Assembly: GCF_030272615.1 (NCBI RefSeq)
Contig: NC_081413.1
Span: 555,235,136 to 555,299,135 of the forward strand
From: Cryptomeria japonica
Taxonomy: Eukaryota; Streptophyta; Pinopsida; Cupressales; Cupressaceae
DNA length: 64,000 nt
Direction of reading: 5' to 3'
Shown: piece after piece, positions 21,032-33,590 of the stretch
How positions within the stretch are numbered: the first letter of the stretch is position 1
How the letters are laid out: each line of letters begins with the position of its first letter
Position numbers and translations under genes: made by a program
Notes under the pieces: generated by a model
What the model saw: only the letters and a program-made list of their open reading frames with translations
Told to the model about the DNA's origin: nothing
Database searches by the model: none

Positions 21032-23239
21032 CTATCTGTACTTCTTGTGTGGCTATAGTGTCTGGTGGTAGTTGATTTTCAACTTGGTGTTCTTTTTCCA
21101 ATGGCATTTGTATTTCCACACTTGGCTCATTAACCGATGCTTCCTCTGTTAATTGTTCACCAACAATATCAAATTGTTGGTCAGTTTCCTTAACTAGTTC
21201 AATGGCATTACCACTTGTGTCAATAGTATCCTGAATTTCTTTAGTATCATCCACAAAGAATATAACCGGTGGTGAACTTGTGTCATCCTTGATCTTAACA
21301 CGATAGACTTCATCCAATGCAATAATCTCTTTAGCATCTTGTTGTGGTGGAGCTCCAATCTCAGTTTGATTAGGTTTGTTATCATAGCTTTTCAGAAGCG
21401 CCTCCTTCTTTTGAATATCTTGAGCTCTTTTATGAGTATCATCTTCAACAAGTTGTGTCTTTCCATCCAATAATTTCAGTCTCCTTGACTTAGAATGAAA
21501 CTATCCTTTGTACTTAGCAAGCAATGCTAATAACTCATCTTGAGACAACTCAGGAAAATATTGAATAAAAACTCCGTCAATAATTTCTTGATCATGTTCT
21601 ACAACCATTTTCCATTTATTTTCAAGAATAAAATATAAAGAATTAGAAATGTCTTTTTCAATATCTTGTGGCAATCAATTGTTTTGACATAGGTAATTGA
21701 TTACCTCTTGAACAATTTATTGTTTCTGATCATCATCAAATGAATCAAAATACTCTTTGACATTGTCAAACCTTTTCCTCCCTAATGTTTTTACTATCCT
21801 CTCAAAATCACTCATTGGTTTGAGCGTTGCAACATTAATAGGAGTACTTTGCTTGGAAATGTCTCCTACTGGTTTGGATTTCTTACCAGTTAATTTCATC
21901 TTCTTTGATTCTTCTTCAGTGTCAATATCATCAGATTTTGCTTGAAGAATGAGATGTCTGCCTCTCTTCTTTGTTGTAGTCTACTTCTTTGCATACACCT
22001 TGGGTATTGGTTCCTTCTTGATTTGAAAAATTCTAGTCACCCTTGTACCAGTGGTCACAGAAGCTGCTTGCTCAACTTTCTTCTTTTTCTCCTTGGTACT
22101 ACTGGGTTGAGCAGGTGTAATATTTTCCTAGTAAATTCCCAATCTTTTATTCTTTTTATCCTTAGGAGATGTCAAAATGTTGTTGGCATAATTGATTAGT
22201 AAGCCATAGCTAACTTCATAGCTCATTTCTTCCATCTCTTCTTCTCTGGGTTCAACGGCCTCCATAAGGCAAAAGTCAGTGGTTACAGTGAAACATAAGT
22301 TTTTTCAAAGTGTTTCACCACTTCATCTGATAGCCTTAATATCATGCTAATCTTCTTTTGAAATTCATTAAAATATTTTTTCATGGCAATAGGAAATATG
22401 TTCTTCACAACCTTAATGCTATTCTTGATTTGGGTTGTAACCGGTATGTCCTTAGACCATTGAATATCACCAATTCTTGGAATGAAATTCTGAAAGTAGA
22501 AAAATAAACCAATCAACAGTTGACCATATTTAAACTTTTGACTGTTATCCTTCTTAATTAATTCTAAGTTTAACATCAATTGACTTCTCATTGCCTCACA
22601 TAAATCATAATCAACATTCTCTATCATCATTTTGTAGGCGACATGCACAACAACAATTGGTACATTGTTCATCTTGCTGGAATGGAATTTTTGATAGCCA
22701 ATAACCATTGTTGCAAATCAAACTGTTGGATCTGCAATTTTATTGACCTATATAGCACGACCGTCAGCAATGGTCTTGGTCAATGCAATCACAATCTCCT
22801 TTGAGATTGTTCTCAGTTTTGGTACTTCTCCGGTTTGGCAGAAATCGGTTACAGCATGAATAGCCTCCTTTGTGATAGTGTAAGACCTATCCAGATGCAT
22901 ATTGCCTTTGTGTACTCAGCTAAGGATAATTATAACATGTTCTTCCACAAAATATTCAAGAAAATAGGCTGCATTATGAAAACCCTTTTCATAAACCCTA
23001 ATATATTCGGGTTTGATTTTTCCGCTCTTATTACATAGAGATTTGAGCTATGAATAGATTGTCAATGATCCTAGATCCTCAATTTTACAACCTATATAAC
23101 TTGTCAAATCACCCTTGATCAAAATACCATCAAGAATTTGAGACAGTGCATTATAAGATTCTATTTTATTAGGTTAAATAGACTCCATAGCTTCCACAGT
23201 ACTCATAAGACTCTTCATTGGTCTAGACAACGATGCCAT
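21032..23239 (-). pseudogene. CopA ORF2, N-terminal half (before CopB insertion point)
   Basis: Start at the ATG at 23239 (MASLSRPMKS). The conserved domain is recognisable despite stops: KIEDLGSLTIYS, VHKGNMHL, ITKEAIHAVT, ISKEIVIALT, MVIGYQKFHSSKMNNVP, YDLCEAM and FKYGQLLIGLFFYF. The open part 22708-22283 extends past the domain to KHFEKTYVSL. A frameshift lies between 22283 and 21899. A second frame (21899-21032) encodes an acidic, Gln/Glu-rich linker running into the CopB target site. The gene resumes at 6543. It aligns by landmarks with the other two ORF2 copies, so the domain is conserved across three differently diverged elements. Confidence 0.7.
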
Positions 23240-23726
23240 TCTAGATAATCTTGATTCAAGAGAGAAATTAGCAAAAATACCTTATTCCCTTCACATTGGT
23301 ATGGTTTCTGGTTGTTCTGTCATATGCACACTCGTTTCACATTTCCTTATCTTTGAATCTGATTCAACTATTGATTCGTAGCACAAATTCATTCGCAATC
23401 AGCTAACAATGCTTTGTTTCGCTCTACAAGTGCTCACAAATTATTCTTAAAATGCAATTAGGGTAAAAATAAGTAAGTAAAACTTCCTTTTATTAACTTA
23501 CCCACTGCATTAATTACACAACTGATAGGGTAAAAAACCCTAATTACTGCTTAACAAGCTTGCCTATACCTATAGGTATATAACTGGTTGGTAATCCTTA
23601 GAAAACTGATAGATAATAAAAAAATATCATATTATAACTCAAAATGCAAAACTCTCTCACCATACACTCTTCAAGGGGTCCAGAAGTAGATTTATCGCTA
23701 TGCTCCCCTTAGGCTTGTTGAAAAGC
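23240..23726 (-). other. CopA ORF1-ORF2 spacer
   Basis: About 490 bp AT-rich sequence without a frame or pol motif, equivalent to the spacers in CopB and CopC. Confidence 0.55.
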
Positions 23727-25046
23727 TCAATTCATCGATGTAGGATTCTCCACACTAGGTGAAGGATTTGATTCTTTTGTTGGCTTGTTCTCACTTTCAT
23801 TTTTCCAAATTATGTTCATCTCCACTCTAGTTTCTTCAACATCAACCTTCTTCTTTTCTTTCAGATCTTCAGAGTGGTTTACCGGTTTGTTCTTTGTTTC
23901 TCTACAGAACTTGGCCATGTGTCCTAGTTTGTGACAATGATAGCAGGCCATCCCGGATGCTCTCCAAGGTCATGCATTACCTCTTCCAGTTCTCCTTCTG
24001 CAGTTCATAGCCACATGTCCATAGTTATTGCAAATTATGTAGGTCATATTTGTTTCCTTCTCCATCTCATATGGATTGAACCGGTTGACATAGGGTTTTT
24101 TCCAATTCATGTTTCTCCGGTTGTCATAGGTCCTTCTCGAGTCACTGATAGGTCTTAGATTCATGTGAGGTTTCAGATTGTTCGCTCCATATTCGCATTC
24201 AATTGATCTGTGTCCATACATGTTGCATGTGTAACAACCACCTTCAAATCTCCTAGACACATACTTGTTATTAGAATTATAGCCTATGTTCTCATTAGAT
24301 CTGCTTCTACACACATTAGCAATATGCCCAAGTTTGTGACAGATAAAGCAAATAGGTTTGTAAGCTTTCTTATCGGTAGGATTCTTAGCCTTAGGAGCAG
24401 TTTTACCTTTATGCATGTTTCTCTTGGTACCAAAAGATTCTCCTTTCTTAGATGTATTGAATCATAATCTAGATGTGTCACCTTTCATCCTTTGAGATTG
24501 GATCTGTTCATCCAGCATAGAGGAGCTCTTGTTGAATTTGTCAAGTTTCCCATTAGCCTCAATAAGCTCTTTGGTAAGATCTTCATTATGCTTTGTAAGA
24601 GTCTCTCTAAAATACATTGCCATTTCAAGTTCTAACTGTAAAGATTCTTTTTCTTTCTTCTCCTCTTGCCAGTGTTCATGCAAAGCTGCATTCTCCTACT
24701 TGATCTTAGAAATCTCATGATCTTTCTCTTTGATCAGGTCTTCAACTACCCTCCTTGCTTCAAGTTCTTGACTCATGTAGATTGTAAGATCTTCAAGTTC
24801 TCTCTTTAGGTTTATCTTTTCACCATTTAGTTTCTCCACTTCTTCAGCCAGTGCATCAATGTTGGCCTCATCTAAAGAACTGTTGTTAGAGATCTCCAAT
24901 AGTTTCTCAGTCAGCTCTCTCCTTTTAACTTTTGAAGCTTTTAATTTACCTCTCAGGTTTTCAAGCTCTTCCCTAGTTGCATCAAGTACTCTAGCCATCT
25001 CTCTATAACTCATATCCCCCATAATGGCTTTAGGGTTTCCTTCCAA
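23727..25046 (-). pseudogene. CopA ORF1: coiled-coil Gag-like protein with four CCHC knuckles
   Basis: Start at the ATG at 25046 (MEGNPKAIMG), about 40 bp from the primer site. A single frame of about 440 codons has in-frame stops at 24696, 24462 and 23970 but no frameshift. Stops of the TGA/TAG kind with an otherwise conserved frame fit CpG and C-to-T decay. Residues 1-195 are coiled coil. The knuckles are CFICHKLGHIANVC, CYTCNMYGHRSIEC, YIICNNYGHVAMNC (first Cys replaced) and CYHCHKLGHMAKFC. The last lies after SGMA, as in CopC (PGMA). Predicted role: RNA-binding structural protein. Confidence 0.78.
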
Positions 25047-25070
25047 ACGATTAATCCTTAAGGAAGTTAA

Positions 25071-25084
25071 GCTCTAATACCAAT
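25071..25084 (-). other. CopA primer-binding site
   Basis: The minus strand reads ATTGGTATTAGAGC after the LTR end, one C-to-T change from the initiator-Met type sequence. Confidence 0.75.
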
Positions 25085-26251
25085 TGATAAACTTATAAAA
25101 TATTGAGAGGGGGGGTGAATCAGTGATAGAAAACAAAATAACACTTTAAACACAAACCGGTAAAAACAATTAACCAGTTTACTTAAGACTTTCCATGCAA
25201 TCAAAGTCTTATAAAAGAATTCACAACAAGTAAAACATTCACCATAACACATGTTTTTATACGTGGAAAACCCAATTGGGAAAAACCACTATAAGATGGA
25301 ACTCACAAGTTAACTATCTACAGAAAAAGGTAACTGATCGATTAAGGTCTACAAAGTACTTTGTTGGGAGCGAATCCTATTAAAGATCCCAAAGCCCTAT
25401 TAGGAGCTATACCTGGTTAAAGGTAATACCCTGCTAGGAGTAACCTCGATAGAGGATTTCAAATCCAAACTAATGGATCACCTGGTTAAAGGATTTGTAC
25501 AATGAATCTTGTTAGAGATTACCCAGTTAGGGGATTTAACTATTGTAGTGATTAGAAAATAACAGGCGGTATGATCTAGAAATAGCACATCTTGCTTGTA
25601 TAGATCCTTTTCTACTCACTCAATACTGCATCGCCGGCATACTCTGCAACTCTTCAATAAATCGCATCAACTCTCTCATAACATCACTTGTATCTTACAT
25701 CATATAAATAACTAATCACAATGTCATTTTATAGACATTAGATTTCATGTCGGATCAAGAACCTCATTCACAATTTCCTAGGTTTAGTGTATCTAGACAA
25801 TCTTCCATAACACATCACAAATAATCACCAAAAATGTCAGTTAGAGATAACTCATCACGACCGGTGATAACTCATCACATAATCAGTGAATTCTAGTTGG
25901 AACATCAATATCGGCTGAGATTTAACTGCTTCCAATTCACAGACCAATTGTCCTTCATTCACCTCCTTGCCTCTCTTCATTGTATCCCAAAACTGGTGTC
26001 AGTGGAATTAACTAAAATTAATTGTCTTCACTTCATATACCGATTGTCTACATATACTGGTTTAGACACCTTCATACCAGTTGGACTTCTCTATACATAT
26101 GATATCGGTTTGCAATACAAAGACTTAGGAGTAGTACCAGTTTGTCTTAACTAAGATGACTATGAAAATATGAACATGTGTGTGTGTGCGCCATCAATGA
26201 CAACACATAAAGTCATCCATTATGAAAATCATCATCAAGCCAAAACCAACA
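25085..26251 (-). repeat. CopA 5' LTR
   Basis: 1167 bp partner of 4183-5373, followed by target duplication AAGTG. It carries the same mini-hairpin series near 25375-25530. The G tract near its left end is short here. Confidence 0.92.
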
Positions 26252-26268
26252 AAGTGAAGGTACATCAA

Positions 26269-26648
26269 TTATCTCTTAAGAAGAATCATGAACCTCTTAA
26301 TCAACCTCATCCAAGCATCTGAAGGTTCAAAGCACTCCAAACTATCAAATAATCTAATAGTATCACAATCATAGGGTATCCTTTTTGAAAAGGGAAGACA
26401 TGCATTGGAATCTTAAATAGGATCATCTAGGAATGGTTGAATATCAATATCTCCATATAACTCCCAAATTTTAGTTGAAAGAGCATCAGAACACTCAAAA
26501 TCAAAAACAAATTTCAAAATGTCATCATATATGTATGTATAGAAATAACTCCTAAGACATGATCCATTTTGCAATTCCAAGAAAATTTCTTATTAGGAGT
26601 GCCACTAGGGTAACACAAATATACAAATGTGGCAACAAATGAAGCCAT
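26269..26648 (-). pseudogene. Unrecognised coding-like remnant interrupted near CopA
   Basis: The minus strand is open from the ATG at 26648 (MASFVATFVY) to near 26530, then from about 26528 to 26269 in another frame. The two are separated by an extra TA in a TATATA stretch, and one stop lies in the second part. The second part contains FDFECSDALSTKIWELYGD and LFDSLECFEPSDAWMRLIKR. Composition looks protein-like, but I do not recognise a family. CopA inserted just downstream (26252). The remnant may belong to the older minus-strand LTR element whose candidate end is at 3389. Confidence 0.4.
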
Positions 26649-28179
26649 CTAAGATGGGTAATGATGTTGCCTCTCAATTTTTTATAGTTCCCCATCTTTA
26701 GGGTTATCAAAGAATGATGAAATAAAAAATGCATTACCAACTAGGATATTTCTTCAAAATCTTAAAGGTAGAACCACCACATGAATGTAGAAACATTCAA
26801 GATATGATAAGTGAAGCCCCTTAACAAATTTCACATTCTCCAAGTAATATGATGTCCAAATAATCAAGAAAATCCCTCAAATTGCAAAAAATTAATAGAT
26901 AATATCTGGGGATGAATGTAGAAAAAGTGCATAGACGAAATAATAGAGTTCCCCAATACCTTTCCAATGCCACAAGAATTATGAAGATTAAATATCATGA
27001 AAAAAAGTTATGAGCTTGAGAATCCAAAGAGAAGGGTCCAATTTAAGCTATAATATAAATACTATCAAACAACAAAATCTAGTAAATAGTTTATACCATG
27101 TGGAGATGGAAGGACCAACTTTCTAATGATATATGATTTACAAAAAATGGACTCTGGATGCGCAAGTTATCCTCTGTCAAAAAAGAAAACACCTAAATGG
27201 AGCCCAATAAAGAACAAGGGGCAAAAAAATCACTAGATGGATAACTCACGATCACTCATGTAACCACCTGTGCTCCACAAATAAAAAAATGATTAGCACA
27301 AAGGTAGATATTGAATGACTAGAGGCTTGATAGGGATTAGGCTAAATTAAAATGCATCCAAATAGGGCTATTTGTTGGTGATTGGGTCCGTAGGGGCCAA
27401 GCTAAGGCACGAGGCTTGGATACAATTGGGAACAAATGGTGATGGATCCCAATAAATAAAAAAGAGCAAAAACTTCCCTAGGTAGATAGCTCATGATCAC
27501 TCATGTGACCACCTACCTCCATAAAGAAAAAATGATTAGCACAAAGGGAGCTATTGACTGACTAGAAGCTTGATAGGGTTCAGGTTAAAGCAGATATGTC
27601 CAGATAGGGCTATGTGTTGGTGAGTGGGCTCATAAGAGCTAAGAGAAGGCATGGGGCTTGGATAAAACTAGGAATAGATGATAAGGGTGATGGTAGGCCT
27701 ATCCACACCATCACATAGTTTGTTGATAGATAGTCATGGTAGATCCCAATAAGGTAAGTCTTGGCAGAAGAGAGTGAAAGAATCGATGGTGAATGGTAAA
27801 GGTAGAGAAAAAACTTAAAATTTGAGTAGATCTTGTTTTTTGTAAATGGACACAACCCTAGGAAATGTTATTCCTTATATGAGAATCAAGTGAGGTGAGC
27901 CTTGATGTAAAGGTGTGATGATGTAGGGTCAACTACCCTTGATCTTGTTTGCATGGTGAAGTTTTTACAAAAGAGTTCCTTTATGTACATGAATTTCACC
28001 AAGACATGCATGAGAAATTAGAATTTTGGGCTAGAATGCATGATGGTTTCACTCATCCAACCCTTGGTACCGAACCTTCATTTCTAGGTTGAACCCAAAA
28101 TCTTGGATGTACCCTTTTCCATGATTCCAACCTTGGACCAATTTCATTTAAAGTTATGTCATCCTTGACTCATCTACAT
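26649..28179. other. Non-coding remnant sequence
   Basis: No recognisable gene. It holds the diverged 245-bp tandem duplication listed separately. The right end is the GypA target site. Confidence 0.5.
27197..27690. repeat. Diverged tandem duplication, period about 245 bp
   Basis: GATCACTCATGT(A/G)ACCACCT occurs at 27250 and 27495. Both copies continue with ATGATTAGCACAAAGG, a GACTAGA(G/A)GCTTGATAGGG block and a TTGGTGA(T/G)TGGG block. A third, partial start (TAGATCCCAATAAGG) lies near 27731. Confidence 0.75.
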
Positions 28180-28184
28180 GAAGG

Positions 28185-29196
28185 TGTAATATCAAAAATA
28201 TTATCCCTTGTAATTAATGAGACAAATGACACTTTTCCTCCATGTCATCGGAGGTTAGGATCTGCCATCTTGTCCATTTTTCCACTCAAACCTTCCATGT
28301 CATCTCTAGACAAAGCATTACCGACTCCACCAACCTATCACCTTTGGGGACATAGGCGTGGCGTGGACACGTCTACATGGTGCACTAGCATCCCGCAAAT
28401 CTGACAGTTTGTAGGTGGTAGTTTTAATGTTACGCCTGTGCCCAAAAGGAATCATAAAGCCTTTGCATGCACCCACCGACATTTGAATTCCTTCCTAATT
28501 CCACCATTTTTGCAGCACTACCAAGCATTCTAAGTACACTATTCCAAGCATACCAATCTCCGTCCGTGATAGGGGAGTTATATTAATCCTCTTTCTTTCA
28601 TATTTATCAACTTTATTTCTAAATTTGTGTTACATTGTTATTCTCTTTGTCATTTATCCTTCTCATGGATTTCTTGGGTTGTTCATGGAGGTGTAAACAC
28701 AAAAACGGGGGTATGACTTAGGCAGCCTCCAAAACCCAACCCCAAAATTTTCCCTTCTTGCTTGTGTGTAGGTTCACGGAAATGAGAGAATCATCATTTA
28801 GCGAGAGGCTTCAATCATGGACTGATTGTGAGTGTTTTTATCCTTCTCCCTACTTTTTGTTTTATTTCAGTCATTTCACATCTCGCAACTTTTAGCTTAG
28901 TTTAATCACTTTCTATGTTTTACTGCATTATCCTCATGTTTGGGACTTTTCATATGCACTTTGTACTTTGTTCGTATATGATGACAGCACACAACGCTGG
29001 TGTCCCTACTCCGCACGTTCATCCTCAGGATAGAGGCTTGACAGAGCTATCCATGAGTCCTGAATCGCAGGTAATTTCCCTGGTTTGTTATTTTATCCCC
29101 TACCTCATGTTAGCACCAGTTTGCAAAGGTAATCGGAAGGACAAAATTGTCCTGAGGGATCTATCATCCTTGAGGTGGGAAATTACCTCCATTACA
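28185..29196 (+). repeat. GypA 5' LTR
   Basis: 1012 bp, shorter than its partner because about 100 bp present at roughly 35022-35120 of the 3' LTR is absent here (around 28498). Confidence 0.9.
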
Positions 29197-29199
29197 TTT

Positions 29200-29217
29200 T
29201 GGTGAACCCGACGTGAA
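29200..29217 (+). other. GypA primer-binding site, tRNA-Trp type
   Basis: TGGTGAACCCGACGTGAA begins three bases after the LTR. From memory this is complementary to the 3' end of plant nuclear tRNA-Trp. GypB and GypC have one- or two-base variants. Confidence 0.7.
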
Positions 29218-29424
29218 ACAAGATTATCTTTGCATTTATTCTTTTAAATTTTCAAAAGTTTAAAAATCTGAAAACAAAATAAATAAAAAAAGAAGAGGAA
29301 AACCAAAAACAAAAACTTTCATTTGTATTTAGTTTAAATTTATGCATCTTCCATTTATCATTTAAAACCAACTTTATCATTCGGTGTCCCTATAGTGTGG
29401 TCCTGAACATCATGTGTCTTGCTT

Positions 29425-32400
29425 ATGAGCATTACGACTCAGACTACAAAAAGAGTTGTGGTTAGGAGGTTGTTCAAGTGGATTTTTTCCCTTGATCGTT
29501 CCAGTCCTCCTCTACCCGGTGCCATGTAGGGTGAGAAATCACCTGATCCCAATGAGTTCTCGACCTCTCATAGTCTGATATCTATTTAGACTGGGGGGCC
29601 TTCTCCTTCTAATTCACAACCTAACTCTCCTAGGAGTTCCACCCCATCTTCCCCCTTGTGGTCAATCATGATTCTGCAGTCACTATAGACTTTGAGAAGA
29701 TCAATATGTTAGACCAAAATCTAAGAGACTTTGAGGGTTTCTTTAATAGAGAGAATGTCCTCTCCCAAGCCAGGAATTTTGTGAGTACCTTAAGAGACAT
29801 TTTAATCTCCAATAAGAGAGGCCTAGAGGTGTTGAGGGCCTTGTCCATGATTGTTAAAAACCATGTGCCCCTAGTGGATGCGCCCCCTATGGACAATCAA
29901 TATGATCCTTTTAGTTCCCAGGTTAGTGTTAGGATTCCAAGCTTGGGTGCACACATGATGGACTCCACCATACCTACTGTTAGTGCTTCACTCACTCCCT
30001 TGGGCTACACAGGCATGGCTAGTAGTTTGAGCTTCATCATTGCTTAGGTTTTGGTAATCAATGCTAGCACTACATTTGCTAGTAGCACTGGTCATTTTGG
30101 AGGTTTTGATGGAGGTGGTAGCAGATCTGGCCCACCACCACCTCCTCCACCTTCTAATCTTGTCCTGAATACAATCTTACAAAACATGCATGGGTAGTGG
30201 CAGTTGTAGCTAACGAACTTAGCCTCTACCTCTTGTCAATCATTTGTGCCTGCATATTATAGGAAGAGTCCCCTTGACATTACCATCATGAATACTATCC
30301 TTCCAACTATTTCTAAGTTCCTGAAGTTTGATAGGTTCAATGGTGATGGGGACCCGAAAGTGCATATAGATTCCTTCATGACTGTGTAGTGACTACCATT
30401 GTCTAGATTTCATGTTGCTGAAATTTTTCTCATGTTCCATCAAGGGAACAATGTTAGAATGGTATAGATCCTTACCTAACCACTCTATTTGTACCTTTGA
30501 TCAGCTTATGGATCTTTTCATCAAGCGGTTTTGGGTGAACATTGGTAGCTCACTATCATTGACCTTGTTCATTGTAAATAGAAGCCCAATGAAAAGATCA
30601 CTAATTTCATTTCAAGATATCAAGCTATCTCAACCAAGATCCCCTTTGCCCTGCCAGATAGTGATCTGCAAAGGATATTTATAGGCAATCTATAGACGAC
30701 ATTGAGGGAGAAACTATCTCTTAACTGATATCATAACTTCACTAACATGTGCTCTTCGCTAACCAGTACACTATGTCATGGTTCAAAGATACTTCTTCGA
30801 ACCCTCGTGGTGGGTCCTTTGTAAGAACAACCATAGATGGGTCCCGAAAGAATAAGGTTGTCACTAATGTTTTAGCTATTCCTCTAATGGTTGTTGTGCA
30901 AGCCTTGGAACAAAATAGATTCTTCACTAAGTTGAATGACTCCTACTTGAGCATAATGCATCAGTTGTTGAAAGACAATCTCATTACCCTTCCGAAAATC
31001 AAACCATTGTCTGATAGTCGGCCTTATCCATTTTGGTATGATGGTTCAAATTTTTATCATTATCATCATGTGCCTATTCATGATACTGAGTGATGTTATC
31101 ATCTTTGACATCTTGTCCAAGACCACATCGACAATGGTGCAATCAAGGTGGATGCATAGAAGCACAAATCAAACAAATCTATTGATAAAACCAACAACGA
31201 CTTGCAATTTTATACTGATCCTTTCCCTCCGCATTCGGTAAACTTTATCTCTTCATTGGATCCTTCTTCAGATGATGGTCCATATATGAACATGGTCACC
31301 ATCACCCCCCTTAGCTCACCTTCGACCTAAAAGGGGAAGGTATCTAACCTATCCTTTTCATTTACCCCTTTGGATGCCCCGTATTGTAGATATCCTGCTC
31401 CTCTTTACATCCCTGCCAAGTTGAATGGTCAAACCCTCACAGGTATGATGGTTGACCCATCTAGCAGAGATGATGTTATCATAAAGGAGAATCTCTTTGT
31501 GAATGGTTGGCATAGACCAACGTATGATGAATGCCACACAAGTTTGAGGATTCATGATGGGTTCTCTATCAGCCCCTTGGTAAGTATCACCTTAACAGTC
31601 CTTGTAGGACCTAAGGCAATGTCCTCTATGTTCGTCATTATTCCCAAATCGGGCATCTTCTAAGTTAATCTTGACATTCCTTGGTTGATTGATATGGAAG
31701 AAGCCCCCTTGGTTGTGCATAAATGTCTCAAGTTTCCCCATGAGGGCACGATGCATGTCATCCAAGACACTGGATACTGACCCTTGATCGCCTGTGGGGA
31801 TTTTTCATTAGACCACTTTTGGTTTGCTCCGGTGGGGCCCATGCTTTCTTGGGGTGATTTAACGCATCATGCTTATTATTAGTATAAAATGGTGGAGTTG
31901 GCCCCTAAAGTTGTGCAACCTAGTGTTTCATTGCCACCTCCTACATCGACCCCTCCTCCATCGATCCTAGTCTTGGAGCGGGTAGTGGCTCATGTCTCCT
32001 CATCATTGGGGGTTGAGGCTAAGCTTACTCCCTCAAATAGACCTCTACGTCTGCCTAGGACCACATAGCCTCCAACAAGGTCTGTTGTTCCTGCGACTAC
32101 ACCCAGTGCAGCCAAGGGAAAGGCACCCCTATTGTCAAAGTTCGCGACCTACCCTCCCTTCGAGCTACCGATCATGGCCAATATTTTGCAGCCCTCTCAT
32201 CATGAGAAAGGGAAGCACTCTTCTCATGTCCCTTCATCACAACCTATGCCAATGCCCTTTGTTCCTCCGACTGCCCCTCGAGAGAAACAAGGTTGGGCGC
32301 CTGTTGCTATGGATTTGGTGCCCCTCTAGGATACAGCTCCATGTTTCATCAGTTGGGCCTTCTCCTATCCTTGAGACAGTTCCAGAGGCCTCTACTATGA

Positions 32401-33383
32401 AGCATAATACTCCTGAATCCTCTCATGCTTCATTTGGTGATCCTCACCTCCATTAGAATCAACATGCATGTGAGCGTAAATGCTTTCGACATGCCCAAAC
32501 TCAAGGGCGTGATGCTACCTTATAGTCCACTAGTGTGGCTCGGACACCCCGTGCTATTGTTTTGGAGCCTACTCCCTTTTAGTTGCTCCCGTCTCTACAC
32601 CTATTTCAATCTCTCTCCCTACTACTTCAGGGGATTTTGATCAACCTCCCTCTAAATAGGTGCAAGTTTCCATTGCTTCTTCTTTGGAGCCACCTCTTAT
32701 CACTTCTTTGTCGGACATACCTCCCTTTTCCTGACCCCTTAACATGTCACATACACAGGTGGTTCCTAGTGTAGCTTTGTCTGCCCCGCCTAATTCACCA
32801 CCACTCTAGCATTCGAGTTTTCCTGAGTCCTTCAGCCTGTTATGGTTAATAGGAGGTCTAGCACTCCTATCCCATTTAAATGCAAATTTGAGCACAACCC
32901 TATTCTGAAGTTCTGACGGTGCAAATATTTGCAGGTATATTCTTCATCCCTTCCTTTTCCTGTCTTAATGCCTATTGGTTCACCTATTTTTGTTTGCATG
33001 ATCGAGAAGGTCCCGCCTTCTCTTGAGTTTCTCACTGCCCCTCTTCTTGAGGTAGGTCATCCTATTCTTGTTTCATCCTCTCCAAGTGAGTCATGTACAT
33101 CCTCCATAGAGGCCTACATGTTCAGATCCTTGAAGGACATCCTGCCCTTGTCTACGATCTTCACACGATCATTGACCCTAACCTCTTTTGAGCCTGTAGA
33201 TGAAAACGTCATTGTTTCTTTGTCTCTTGCTCTCGCTACTGGTGAGGCACTCAGTACGGCCCTTGCGATAGTCCCTCTCTGAGCTTGCCCCCTTCTCCCT
33301 ATGACCTAGATTGGGAGGATGAGGTTATTCTTGAGGATGATGATCTCCTACAGTATGATCCCCTCCTAAGGGTTGATCGTTAG
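29425..33383 (+). pseudogene. GypA Gag/protease-like polyprotein, decayed
   Basis: Likely start is the ATG at 29425 (MSITTQTTKR). The recognisable parts are an N-terminal helical segment (29658-30047) and a Gag core with FDRFNGDGDPKVHIDSF, WYRSLPNHSI and FDQLMDLFIKRF (30290-30560). Then come FTKLNDSYLSIMHQLLKDNL (30920-30980), a degenerate C/H motif FYHYHHVPIHDTE, and a retropepsin-like segment with GMMVDPSSRDDVI (31440-31485). The C-terminus is Pro-rich and ends in an acidic tail (EDEVILEDDDLLQYD) with a stop at 33381. Several frame changes and stops inactivate it. In active proteases the D is followed by T/S-G; here it is P-S, as in GypB and GypC. Confidence 0.75.
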
Positions 33384-33463
33384 GACTTTTATTTTTCATC
33401 TACATTTTCTTGCATGTGCATGTGATTGTGTTCCCCTGTACTTTCTTTATTTGTTTATTCCCT

Positions 33464-33590
33464 CCCAGAGGACCTAGGTCACTCCATAAGTACTTGGATA
33501 CAGGAGGTTGACTATTTTTATCCATTGTACCCTCCTGAAGGACCCAAGTTACTCTGTAGGTGCTCTTATACAGGGGATTTTCTGTCGTAC
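33464..33590 (+). repeat. Tandem duplication in GypA 3' untranslated part
   Basis: CC(A/T)... GA(G/A)GGACC(T/C)A(G/A)GT(C/T)ACTC blocks followed by ATACAGG(A/G)G recur about 66 bp apart. Confidence 0.55.

Larger units (their letters stand above)
4183..26251 (-). mobile_element. CopA: outermost LTR retrotransposon, no pol genes
   Basis: Complete minus-strand element with two LTRs (25085-26251 and 4183-5373), TG...CA ends, and matching target duplications AAGTG at 4178-4182 and 26252-26256. Its primer site next to the right LTR reads TTGGTATTAGAGC on the minus strand, one base off the initiator-Met type typical of plant Copia elements. The interior encodes ORF1 (coiled coil and CCHC knuckles) and ORF2. 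No protease, reverse transcriptase or integrase motif is visible. Its ORF2 is split by CopB, and the minus-strand frame resumes in phase on the far side once CopB and one target-site copy are removed. Without CopB the element is about 7.6 kb. The lineage assignment (Copia, possibly Sirevirus-like) is inference. Confidence 0.9.
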
